Assembly: GCA_034766995.1 (NCBI GenBank)
Contig: CM068313.1
Location: 28,435,825 to 28,499,824 of the forward strand
From: Acanthacorydalis orientalis
Taxonomy: Eukaryota > Arthropoda > Insecta > Megaloptera > Corydalidae
DNA length: 64,000 nucleotides
Direction of reading: 5' to 3'
Part shown: in pieces, positions 1-13,140 of the stretch
How the letters are laid out: each line of letters begins with the position of its first letter
How positions within the stretch are numbered: position 1 is the first letter of the stretch
Made by a program: the position numbers and the translations under genes
The notes under the pieces: generated by a model
Database searches by the model: none
What the model was told of the DNA's origin: nothing
The model's input: the letters and a program-made list of their open reading frames with translations, nothing else

Positions 1-360
1 TGATCTCAACAAAATTAACAAAAAAATCACAAACTGTGTTTACGTTTGAGACAGTGCCACACTACTACACACCTCCACGTTTAAAACGAACCTGAATAGT
101 TAACGTCTTATATACTGCTGAAACATAAACCGATTCACATCCATTATTACGTTAGATTTTGATATGACCGTGTATAAATTTGTGACGTAGAGATGCTTGT
201 TGTTCGCCTTTATTAAATGCTACTTTTTAATAATACAGTCAAAAGTGAGAGAATGTTAAATAGTAACAGATAGAATGAAGTAGTTCAATTAACAATACGC
301 AGGGAAAAAAATAAACAGGTTGAAAGCTATGGTGGATAACCTCGACGCCTTTCCTGATTT
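1..360 (-). promoter_or_regulatory. Promoter-like island at the left edge
   Basis: Higher G+C than the next 4 kb. Read on the minus strand it has a CRE-like TACGTCAC (near 183-190), a TATATAAG box (114-107) and a TCAGGTT initiator-like site about 20 bases later, so a minus-strand gene could begin here and run out of the window. On the plus strand a 42-codon frame starts at ATG 329-331 (MVDNLDAFPDLHFEREN...). Neither reading is strong. Confidence 0.5.
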
Positions 361-1450
361 ACATTTTGAAAGAGAAAATTGGCCGTTTTGTATAATACAG
401 TTATTAATGTATTATGATTCAAATAGATCGTTCTGTTTGTATATGTATAAATTATAAAATTGAAAACGTGTGTTTTTTTCTTTAAAAATATTTATAAAAA
501 AATGAATAATTTTAATACAAATTTGAAAAATTTTTTACATTATTTTTATAATTTTTAGAGATTTTTTTATCACAAATCTATTTTAATGTATAAATACCGT
601 TAAACAACAATAGTTTTTTTTGATTTTAATTAAAATATTGTTTGTTTTCAATTATTAAAAACCTGCTTGTATATATTCATCTGAAAAAAGTATCAAAAAT
701 GTAGGTATAGATTGCGTGAAGTATATAAGTTAGTTAATATTTTATAGAGTTAATATAGTTTACTGAAGAACTAATTTGTAATTTACAACTTTTAACGATT
801 TATTTTCAAACCAAATTAATATAATGTAATGTGAGGTGTACATGTTATTATTTTATAAAATTGACTAAAAAATTGATGTGTATGAATGTTTTATTTTTGT
901 TTAGATGATACATCTGAATTAAGATTTATTTGTTATATTATTTAATGCATTTTTATATTATTATTAAAGTCTTTTTAATTATTCTCAAATACTAAATATT
1001 TTTAAGGAAATGTATTTGAAAATAGTTACCTACTCATTAATATAGTAGTTGAATTGGGCTATTTTTATAGAAATTAAGAAATAATAATATACACTAAATA
1101 AATACTATAAAACAGAATTGTGAAAAAATAGTTTTTAGACACACACATAAAAGAAGTAAAAAATACAATACTACACATATAGCACAAAAATAACATATAA
1201 TATAATTTATACTCATTGATTACAAAAAAACTCTTGAAAAGTTGCCATTTTTAATTATAATAAAGTAGTTCCATTTTTCATTTTTTTATAATTTGGCTTT
1301 TTTTGTTATCTTCAACTCGCATAACAAGTTCGATGTATTGTAATTTGCAGTTATAAAATTATATTTAAATATTTTTTTTAAAAGTAGTCGTCTTAAAATT
1401 AATTTTACGAATAATTTTATTGAATATTCAATTATGTGACAATTTTGGAA

Positions 1451-1455
<5 letters not shown>

Positions 1456-1510
<55 letters not shown>

Positions 1511-1599
1511 CATACATACAAATAATGAATTTCTTTAATACACATTTTTGTTTAGCGATGAACATATTTCATTTAATTTATTATGAAAATATATTTGAA

Positions 1600-1680
<81 letters not shown>
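1456..1680. repeat. (TA)n arrays, pair
   Basis: Two arrays (1456-1510 and 1602-1680), the second broken by CATATAA. Confidence 0.5.
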
Positions 1681-1682
<2 letters not shown>

Positions 1683-1972
1683 CAGTTTTATTTCATTTAA
1701 CTTCAAATGTACAGTTTTAGTATCAAAACACAACAGTTACATAGAATTATTCCTATAAATGAAAAATTGTAAACACGAAGCACTATACAGCTGCATATAT
1801 TTTAATAATGCAACTGATTGAAGATAAATTAAGATAAGAGACGTGCATGTAAAGCGTGTAATGTTTTATTTAAATTAATTTCATTTGAAACTTGTTTGAT
1901 ATTTAATTAGTAATAAATATCCATAAAACATGTGTAATAATTACATGATAATAAACATTATGTTACATTCAT

Positions 1973-1975
<3 letters not shown>

Positions 1976-2021
<46 letters not shown>
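1976..2021. repeat. (TA)n array
   Basis: Pure TA run, about 23 units. Confidence 0.5.
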
Positions 2022-2023
<2 letters not shown>

Positions 2024-3302
2024 GGATGTGTGTGTATGCCAAAAACGGTAAAGGATAATCTTTTCAGGCACAGTTTATTAAATTGGTTCGTTTTATATGG
2101 AGTGAATACTTATATTACTCATTAAACAATTACCTGTTATTGACCTACTCATTAACCTGTACCAGTTTAACCTGTGAAGAAAAACGCCATATCTTCTTAT
2201 CACTGATAAATTATTATAAACTTTCAAAGGAAATAAAATATTTAACACAAGGTCAATAAAACAATTCAAGGTAATCTGTCATGTGAAATTTTTTCAGTGA
2301 ATATAAAAAATCAAAAAGTATTTCTTTCTAATATCTTAATAAAGATTTTAAAACGCGTTTATATGTATTATTTATGAACACATTTTTTTGTTCATAAATA
2401 TGTAACAATTTAACGATGTTTGCGAAGATATAATTGAATAGGTGATATGTAGACTTTAGATATTATTTAACTTAAATTGTTTAAAAATGAAAAAATAAAA
2501 TTTCTAAATAGTTTAAATTTTTGTGCTTAAAAGCCAATTCGAAAATATAGTCACTTGTTCGGTTTTATTAAAGTTAGTTCAATCTTTTCCAAAAGTTGCA
2601 TGTGAATACTTACTCTCATTTTGTATGTAGTATTTTTACATTCCTAGATATTTAATTTAATTTTAAAATAACTGATCATTTGTCGATAATAAGTATAAAT
2701 TTAATAACATCAGATATATATTTTTACAATTGAAACAAAAATACTGAAATCAAAAATTAAACTCATTTTATTTCATCAATAAAAGTCATTATTTTTGTAT
2801 CACAATTTTTATTACACTTCTCATTTGTTTTGATTATAGAACAAATGTTAAGATATTTATTACAAGTTAAATATAGATACTATATTTACCTTATTATTAT
2901 ATTGTTCATACATATATATATATATTTCTTTTGGTAAATCTATTCGACATCACAAGTTTATGTTTTGAATACATGAATCTATTACATAAAACTGCCATTT
3001 AAGAATAATCACATATATTTTATTTTTTTGCTTATTATTATAATATTTTTTAACGTTTATTAAAAAAATAGATAGTACTTGAAGATCGGATATATTTTAA
3101 AATCGAAAATATTTCAAGATCGGATTTAAATATATGGTAAAAACTTAATTATTAATAATTAAGAAAGTTAATTTTCAAATATCATCAGTAAATTACTTTT
3201 TTTCAAATAAATATGTATTTTAAATACACGAAAGTCGAAAAAACAGTAATTATTTACATATATCAAATTTATGTTGGTTATAAATTATATAAACAAACAT
3301 AA

Positions 3303-3306
<4 letters not shown>

Positions 3307-3343
<37 letters not shown>
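3307..3343. repeat. (TA)n array
   Basis: Pure TA run, about 18 units. Confidence 0.5.
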
Positions 3344-3345
<2 letters not shown>

Positions 3346-3852
3346 CAGTTTTATGTGTTTGAAATATAGTGAATCTATAACGAGATAATATTATTGTCTT
3401 TCAGAAAGAATGCATTTTAAATTGCATTGCACGCCACATGGAATACATATTAATGTATTTTGTAACTAGTTCGTAATGCATTAAAGTGAGTTTTATTCTT
3501 AAAGTGCAGTTCTGAATATTAATAGCTATCACATATAAAAAGACATTTACAAATCATTTTATATTTAAATATAAGAGAAAATATAAAATAACACCATGAA
3601 CTATATACAAATCCAGTCTTTACGATATTGAAATGCTAGAGGAAACAGAGTGATCAAAAACACTCAAGAAGTAGGAGAATCCTTTTATGAAACTTAATCA
3701 ACCATAAATTAGACATATTATATATTTCTTGGTATTAGTATTTTATATTTTAATTAAAAGTATGAAATAAATCTTGAATTTAGTTTTAAAAGTCAAATAG
3801 TTAATGGAAGATATTTACCTGAAAAAAATATACTTCTTTTTTTTGACTTGTT

Positions 3853-3855
<3 letters not shown>

Positions 3856-3905
<50 letters not shown>

Positions 3906-3917
3906 CATATATACATA
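3856..3917. repeat. (TA)n with CATATA tail
   Basis: TA run ending in CATATA hexamers. Confidence 0.5.
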
Positions 3918-4881
3918 TTAACAAATGTATTACGCATTAATTAGCTACATTTGTAAAACTGTATCATTAACAGTTACATTTATTATTAATGTTACATATG
4001 TTAACAATAATTACGTTTCTTGAACGGTTGATTTCTCATTTGACACAAGCCAAGAATATGTTAATTTTACAAATAAGTCAAAGGTTAAAATTCACGAATA
4101 AATTAAAACAAGACTTCTTTCTTATTTCAGTTATAGAATTTAAAACATTTAAATATTGTACCTAATTCAATAATAAACTAACTTAAAAAGTCATCTTCGT
4201 TACAATTACCGTTTAACTAGCATATACTTTTATTAAACCCAAAGTTATTACTTTGCTTTACATAAATTAGAAAAAACATTTCAATGAAAATAAATATCGA
4301 TCTATTTCACATTATTGTATTTTTTGCATATAAATAATTTTTTTAAAAATAGGAATTCCATTACAACAAAATTGCTTAGTAAACAATTGTAAAAGTTTGG
4401 AAAAAATAGCACTCTAAATTATATTTTATATTAAAAAATAAGTAGTCTATTTGTGGTCCTCGTTATATTGTACAAGTAAGTTTCTCATTTAGTTAATAAC
4501 AGATATTTAATTATTGTATTTTTGAGCATAACTGGATGCTTTTCCATTGAAACAAATTTCACTGAATAATCAATTCAATGAATAAAACCTATTTAAAATA
4601 TAAATATTATTGAGTACTTCCTCTTCATGTTCCATAAAAATTAAAATAGACAAAATAAAAGACAATTCGATTATTATATTTCAAATAAGTGGCAGTAAAA
4701 CAGTTTTTAACTTGAATCCGTCAAAACCTATTCATAGAATAAGAAAAATACCACAACTGCTTTTGTAGCTACTTCAACCTGTGCGTGACAAAATTGTTGA
4801 TTTTTCGCTCCAAACTCTTTATAGTAATAAGAAATTCGTTCTTTCTAAATTGTATACGAATATTATAATAGTAACTAAATT

Positions 4882-5080
4882 TTAATCAACCCTTTGTACA
4901 TATACTTTCACTTCAGTATGTGGATACTCAGGCATAAATACAGGTCTACCGTCAACTTGATAATCTGCATACTTCAGTGTGTAGACACAATCAAATCCTA
5001 ATCTAGCAACAGCACGAGCTGAATAATGACTCGTGCAGTCCACACGTACCATTGTGAATCCCATTTCTCGAGCAAGATCT
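4882..5080 (-). CDS. Dat: Dat exon 4 (C-terminal, stop included)
   Basis: The acceptor is CTTTTAG; the first base completes the split Arg codon from exon 3. It codes for 65 residues: [29 protein letters not shown], then [33 protein letters not shown] and a TAA stop. The SHYSAR segment holds the Ser of the fly catalytic group (S229 here). I could not point to a convincing poly(A) site: the first AATAAA on the minus strand that I noticed downstream is near 4230, which would give a 3' UTR of about 650 bases. Confidence 0.5.
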
Positions 5081-5176
5081 CTAAAAGAATAATTTTAATT
5101 TAGAATATTAGATTCGATGAACTAAATTTCTGTAAATATATTTTTAGAATAATATCCGATTTACACACACACATAC

Positions 5177-5222
<46 letters not shown>

Positions 5223-6506
5223 CAATGTTTGTAATTAAGATAAAAAATTCCGAAAGAATTCAAAACAATATATTTCATGTTATTGTTGAAATATTATAAT
5301 TAAAATGAAAACTGAATATAAATAAAATATATTATTTTAATGCATTTTAACAAATATAAATTAAATAAAAGTATACAATTATACTCGTGTGTTATTATTG
5401 TTCGTTTTAAAAAGTGAAAAGATTAAAATTGTTACAAGTATTATATTACAAAATAAAATTATAAACGCAAGTAATGTAAAAGTTCGTAAAAAAGTAGTAA
5501 TTTCGAAAAAGTATTACAAATGTACCAACAGCTAATAAAATATATTTCAAATAAGTGTAAAAAAAAGGGCAAGTAATTTAAATATATTCTATATAAATAA
5601 TTATTAACCCAGTCCATTATTTGTATTTTGGATTTTATTTAGATGTAACCTTTGAAATCATTAAAGATATTAGAAATTTTCGTTATTTTATAAACATTTT
5701 ATATCCACGGAATATTTTATTGATTTAAATAACGTAGAATATCCAGACAATATACTTCAATATAATAAATTTACTTGTAATCATATAAATATTTATCTAA
5801 ATAAATAAAATCAATCTTTTTTAAAGAATTTTTTATATAACTTATTCAAAAATGCTGTTTTAAACGACTGCATCTTCTAATAATACAAAATGTTATTAAA
5901 CTTTATATTTTGTTATAAACTATAAAGTTCTTTAAATGAATCCTAAAATATATTATATTAAGTTTTATATACAAACTCGGGTTTTTTTACAGAAATATTA
6001 ATAAACACTAATTAGTAATATATTTCACCAAATTGGCATAATTGTGGTTTTAAACAATAATCTTATACTAAACAGTGGAATTATATATGTTTTTCTTAGT
6101 AAAAAAATTCCATTACAATCCGGTTTTTACCAATTCACACACACACATATGTATATATATATAATATGTCAAAATAATCACTATTTTATAACAAATTGTT
6201 TTTACTTAGAAATAATTCAGTGATTGATAGTTAAAAGTAGTCTTGCTTAGAAGAATGTTTCAGTAAAGTGTAAGATAATCACTTGTGTAGAATTTCATTC
6301 ATAAATAATACTTTATTTGTATTGATTCGTAACCGGTTTCAAGTTTAAATTTCTCTATAAATTATTCAAGGAATCAAAAACATTTGTGAGTTTGCGCTAA
6401 GTACGTTAACTCATTGAAAAATTCGTGGAATATATAATACATCTTTTTATGATTCATTGATACAATGAAATATATAAAAATTTGATTTTGATTTTTGTAC
6501 TGTTTT

Positions 6507-6573
<67 letters not shown>

Positions 6574-7147
6574 ATGTATCTACATTAAATACTATTTTGC
6601 AAAAATAATAGTTAATGTGTATCTACATTATATTACAGAATATTTATAATAAACATTTGATATGAAGTAATTTGAAATTAATAAAACTCGTATATATTTT
6701 TTTGTCATTGTCCCCGTGAGTTATTATTTATATAGTTAAAAATAAGAATCTATAAATACAACACTGGCATTGTATACATGCGTATATGTGATTGAATTGA
6801 GTTCTTTGAAGGTCCATTTTTTAAAACAATCAAAAGTTTATGAATAAATTACCTGGTGCGATCCATAAGTGTTTTCGCTATACCTCGCCCTCTCCACGCT
6901 CCATCAACGCTTAAAATCTTGACATCAATAACACTCTTCACATCTGGAAATCTTCCAAACACATCTGCTTGTTTATCGACTGTTTGTAATAATTGCAATA
7001 TTTTACGAAACTTGCGATTATCACATTGCTCGATATCATCATTACTATCATCGTCGCTGCCATCGGGTGAACTTGTTCCATTGATGCATACACCCACCTT
7101 AAAAACAAGTTTTCTATATAAATAAACCTGCATCTCTCTCTCTCTCT

Positions 7148-7190
<43 letters not shown>

Positions 7191-7251
7191 CCTTGATTTA
7201 TACCGGAGATGCGTTCAAAAAGAATGCAAATTCGAAACGCTCATAATCGTG

Positions 7252-7315
<64 letters not shown>

Positions 7316-7872
7316 TGATAGAATTGTACTTGAATGTTTACTAGTAGAATATATGCACAATGCAAAATAAAATTAAAATATATTTAATTTTCATTATTTC
7401 GCGTTTAATTCTTCTTTGCATTTAAAAGAGAGTTTAAAAAATAAATCAATTTCAGAAGTTGGGAAGCATTTAGTTAATTTAATTTATAAAGTTCTTTATA
7501 ACGAACAATCTAGTTTGTTAAAATTTATTTTACTTTTGCATTTATTTTTGATGGATCCCAAGTTACGAAAATGTCTACGGCTTTATCCACATTATTTTTT
7601 TCCACGGATGCTTGAATTTAACCAATTTCGTCATTGTTAAGAATATTTGCGTTAAATTTGATATAAAAAGAAATACTTTTCACAAACCGAATTTACTGCA
7701 GTAAGAAATTTGATTTTTTTCTCCGAATTGCAAACATTTAAGTCAGTTGAGATAATTTGAATTTATTTTAGGATTATTCTAGCGTAACATCGAATCGACG
7801 TATATCGAAGTGACGTATATGGAGGTAAAGTAATTATGAAACGAATATGTATCTATATATATATATATATAT

Positions 7873-7913
<41 letters not shown>

Positions 7914-8729
7914 TATATTGAACTATGCGTTGTCGATTCAGGTAAACAATCTATAATTAAATTTCGATAATTTCCATTGCAAACAAATTATGACTCATTT
8001 ATGGAATAAATATTAATACATCTAAATAAAATAATACATTTCTTGTATAAATTATCTAGGAAAATGATATGTAATACAGTACAGCATATTTTTTTTTTGA
8101 ATTGGATATTGACATATCTTTAAGACAAAAAATATTACTTGAAACCAGATCGTAAAAGTGAACGTAAGATAGAAAGATTGATACTAATATTTAATTTTAC
8201 ATATTGTTTTTTTAACGTAGACTTGACATTTAAGATCCTATATATTTAAACATAAGTTGGTTTTATTGTAATATAATACAAAATGACCTATATTAGTAAA
8301 TGTTGGAAGTTTCTAGTAAAACTATTCTTAATAAAAACTATATCTGCTTGTTTTATATTATACAAATAATTTAATTATGGTAAATGATTTTTAATGTTCA
8401 GTACACTTTTTTCATAATTTATAAGAACTAATTTCATTGCAAATGAAATTATATTATTTTAAATTGCAAATGATATTATTTTAAATTAAAAAATATGCTA
8501 CTTATCATAGTTGAAAACATACTTCTGTTAAATAATCAGTCATTTAAAATATTTCTTTTACAACTTTTATGTCCGTGTTTTCACTTTCATTCAAATTCTT
8601 TGACGTTAACAACATATTTGGCAAATTTTCAACACTGTTTCTGCGCGTATCATTTAAATATACTATATAGATTTTATATTTATAACTACAGCATTGAAAT
8701 TATAAATGTATCTTATTTTATCTAGTATA

Positions 8730-8777
<48 letters not shown>

Positions 8778-9726
8778 AATTATTTAGTCAGAAATACTAC
8801 TCATTTTTATAAACGAAAGCCGCAGGCAATCACCCTCTTTGCCCATAGAAGGCGCAACTGAATGTAAATATATTAATAACGCTATTCATGCGTTAAGAAA
8901 TTTATAAAAGTTAAAATATTTCTTTTCAGTTCATTTGGATAGATTTTCCAATTAATTATTTTAACTATCTTACTTCCTTTATAAAACTTCAATAACTGAT
9001 ATGTTCATCTTTTAAACGTTAGTTGTTATAACTTATTATTTGGAATGAATTCATGATGTAAAACATAAACAGTAATGTTTCATCGTGAATATTTTTTATT
9101 AATCAAATATTTATCAATTGGAACTATTTTTCAACTTACGTTTAAATGTGTCTCTTCAAGTTATTATACATCGTTAAATAATAATTTTCAAATCGAAGTA
9201 ATAAAATGATAAAAATGTTCTATTTATAATTTTTAATATTTTCTTTGATAATGTATCTGTTTTATTATATGTTTGCCTTAGTTAGGTAGATTGCAATTTG
9301 AACATGAGTAAATAAATAAATATTTAAAAACCTTCATAGTTAATATGCGATTTTAAGATTTTTTTTTATCACATACTTAAATTTATATCTTTAGTACATT
9401 AGTTATGTAAATAGGATTAGAACATATTAAATAATATTTTTTTCTTCATTATATATATATATATATATAGTTTTGAATTCAAAAAAATATTTTATTTAAT
9501 TCTTTGACAATTCATGTCCATCTTCATTTATCACTTGTAATAAAAACTATTTTATAAAGAGTGGATTGTTAAAGAAATTTTGAGGAATTATAAATAATAT
9601 TAATAGTAATTTCACATGAAAAAACATAAAACAAGATTAATTATTTAAATAGATAATTTATATAGATTATTTTTTTCAAAAAGTCAAATTTTTATTTATA
9701 AAACTGGCGAGAAGTATCTACTAATC

Positions 9727-9782
<56 letters not shown>

Positions 9783-9981
9783 TTACAGTACTTCATCTAC
9801 CTTTTATTATGATGTACATTTAATATATATTTTGATAATTTACATTTTAATTTCAAAATTTGCAACATTGACTTTTTTTATTGACAAATTTAATTATATT
9901 ATAAAATAATTATAAAAAATAACAACTGTAAAGATTATGACGTCAATATTATAACATATTATAAAAAAGTAATTGTATATT

Positions 9982-10027
<46 letters not shown>

Positions 10028-10816
10028 AAATAGAATGTATTTGCGTGCTGGGTGTATGTAAGGTAACAAAAAATGGTTTGTTACAACTAGATTTATAATA
10101 ATTAATTTCGTTTCTGCAAATACGAAAAAATAAATAATAATTTATAAATTATAGAAAACTATATATTTTTTTCCAAGAAATATTAATCCCGCTCTTATTT
10201 ACCAGAAAAAATTCTTATTCGTTCTAAAGGTGCGGTATGTTTTGAACACTACTATTATATAGTTTAAATTTATTATACAATATTTTGCATAGTTCAATAT
10301 TTAAAATAAATAATAAAAATAAAATCTTATGTTATTCTAATGGATATTTCCAGTTGAAAATAAATAATATAAAAAGAATCATCATCTCTAAAAGCATATC
10401 TCATCTCATATATTTAAAACCAAAACACTTCAACACGTTCAATATGGTGATGAAGCTTAAATGAAGAATAGTTAAACTTCATTTGCACAGTAGTAGTTGT
10501 TATTTATACCTGACTCAAGTGAGTTCATATTAATTGTATGCATGATTGTTTTATTGATAGCAAACGTGTTTTATCCATTACAGAAAACATCTTACAGATT
10601 ATATTTATTCTCCATATAATTGACAAATTAATCATTTTTAATGAACAAAAATGTTCATAAACTGTGTAATGTTTACACATGTTTATTAAAATGATACAAT
10701 TTTGTACGAGTATGTGATATATATAAATGTTCTTCTAGTATATGTGTTGCAAGTAACAAAAAATTTTTTCTATTGTAACATTATTAAATACACTTCTACA
10801 TTTCGTATGCTACACG

Positions 10817-10874
<58 letters not shown>

Positions 10875-11035
10875 TATTAATATTTTTTAAATAGTATTTT
10901 TATTAACAATACTATTTTCAATAATTTACAAATGTAAAATTATTTTTTTTAATTTTTATAGTTAAATAATAAATATTCATATTGTAAAATGTATTTTTTT
11001 CTTTTTCAATTTTCTGTAAGGAAAGCATTTGTTTG

Positions 11036-11072
<37 letters not shown>

Positions 11073-11422
11073 CCTTATATACTCTATTTAACTAACAATT
11101 AACATAAATTCTGAAAATATAATAAATACAACTTATTAACAATTATTTTAATTATTCACTAATTTAAATAATAATTCGATTTATATTAATTGTATAACAT
11201 AAAATTTCCAATGATTCAAAATATAATTAGAAAGTAAAGAAGTAAGGTTATTGTTTTTTTTTTTTAATTTTTAATTCAATTTATTTAACGTAACAATTAT
11301 TCGAATACCAAATTGATTTATAATATTGAATAGGTCAGTTTTTAATAACTTGAATTTAAAATATGAAAGCAATTCTTTGTGATTTTATAATTTTTAAATT
11401 AATAAAACACATTTTTATAACA

Positions 11423-11476
<54 letters not shown>

Positions 11477-11873
11477 GATAGATAGATAGATAAATATTTA
11501 AATATATGTTTATAGAAAAAGCTTACCAATTTTCCTGAAGCTGACACTGCCATCAACGATACATTCTCTTTAATAGATTTTGCACAATAGTCTTCGAGTT
11601 CTTGACACGTGGCATCTTCAGTTTCGAGTAATTCTTGCTCCACATTGAGAGGTTCATCTCTAAAGAAAAATTTTCTTAAGAAATGAATGGCTTGTTCTGT
11701 ATCATCTACGGTTATTGGGACAATATCATATTCTTCTGTACATATTGTATTTGGAGATGTTGGGGTACTAGGAGGGGAAGACATTTTCAAGTTGTTTAGT
11801 TGATCGGTCATTTTGTCACCTAACTGTAACAATAAAATACACATGTATGGATTTATGCACACACATATATACA

Positions 11874-11939
<66 letters not shown>

Positions 11940-11983
11940 TGTGTGTCAACTGTATATGAGTGTTAATCCTTGAAATTATGATA

Positions 11984-12042
<59 letters not shown>

Positions 12043-12288
12043 GAAACCGTTTATGTTAATTTTTAATAACAGTTTCGATTTATACATCCTCGATTGTGTA
12101 TAATAATATTTAAAATAGATCACAAGTAGTTTCGCTTCTTTATTATATAATTTGCAAATATTTTCCATGAACTTTTAAATAAGTGTACTTATTTCACCAA
12201 TTAGCATATTGGCATTCATAGTATAAACAATATATTAAAAGTGTGTCTGCAGTAGTAGTGTATTATTAATATTTTATTTTTACATTTG

Positions 12289-12342
<54 letters not shown>

Positions 12343-12602
12343 ATATTGTATGATTCCATTCAAATAATTTTTTGTAATATTAAAAAGTCTAGTATGTTGA
12401 ATAATCAAAACATATTTGAATGGATAGTAATATATAACTACAATAATTGGTAAAATATATTTTAGGTAGATGAAGACATTAATGATTTGTATAATAATTA
12501 TTTTTGCAAGATAGGTATTGTAGGTAGTTTAATTTAATATAAATAATTTATATGAACAAATTTCAGTAATAGTAATGTACAAAATTTTAAATTGAGCATC
12601 AT

Positions 12603-12697
<95 letters not shown>

Positions 12698-13104
12698 TGT
12701 ATATATATATATATATATATATATTTAAATTTAAAATATAACAATACTTCTTAATCTCAAGAATCTGACCTTTTTAATATAACATTTATAAGTGTATTTC
12801 AGTCATTAATTAATAATAACTATTAAAATATTCTTCTTGTATAAGTTATTAAATATGAAAAACTATATCTTATTTTATACTTTTTCAATATATTCAATTT
12901 TGTTTATTTTTATAAATTACTAAAATAAATTACAACTGTTCACATAATATAATAATATTATATCTAAATGTTCGTTAATATCGTACAACGAAAAGAAATT
13001 ATATTGGTCAAAGTAGATTCTTTTCGTTTTTGCATTATTCAAAATATTTATTTTCGTAATAAAAAAGTATTTTGATTAAAAGTTTACAAACTGATTTGCA
13101 ATTG

Positions 13105-13140
<36 letters not shown>

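Larger units (their letters stand above)
361..4881. other. AT-rich intergenic DNA downstream of Dat
   Basis: Apart from the possible Dat 3' UTR just below 4881 and several (TA)n arrays, no gene, RNA or transposon is recognisable here. Confidence 0.5.
5081..6852 (-). other. Dat intron 3
   Basis: GT..AG intron of about 1.77 kb, phase 2. It contains (TA)n at 5179-5220 and a (TA)n(TG)n array at 6511-6582. Nothing else is recognisable. Confidence 0.5.
7098..11526 (-). other. Dat intron 2
   Basis: GT..AG intron of about 4.4 kb, phase 0. It holds about nine (TA)n arrays, a short tandem duplication at 8436-8484, and one small G+C-richer patch at 8818-8860 that could hide a 24-base cassette exon (see findings). 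Otherwise only AT-rich filler is seen. Confidence 0.5.

Noticed and set aside
6856..7125. An 89-codon plus-strand frame
   Set aside because: It is antisense to Dat exon 3, which has clear homology and splice sites.
11356..12168. A 270-codon minus-strand frame spanning Dat exon 2
   Set aside because: Both ends are Tyr-Ile runs translated from TA arrays. Only 11823-11527 is exon; splice sites and homology define it.
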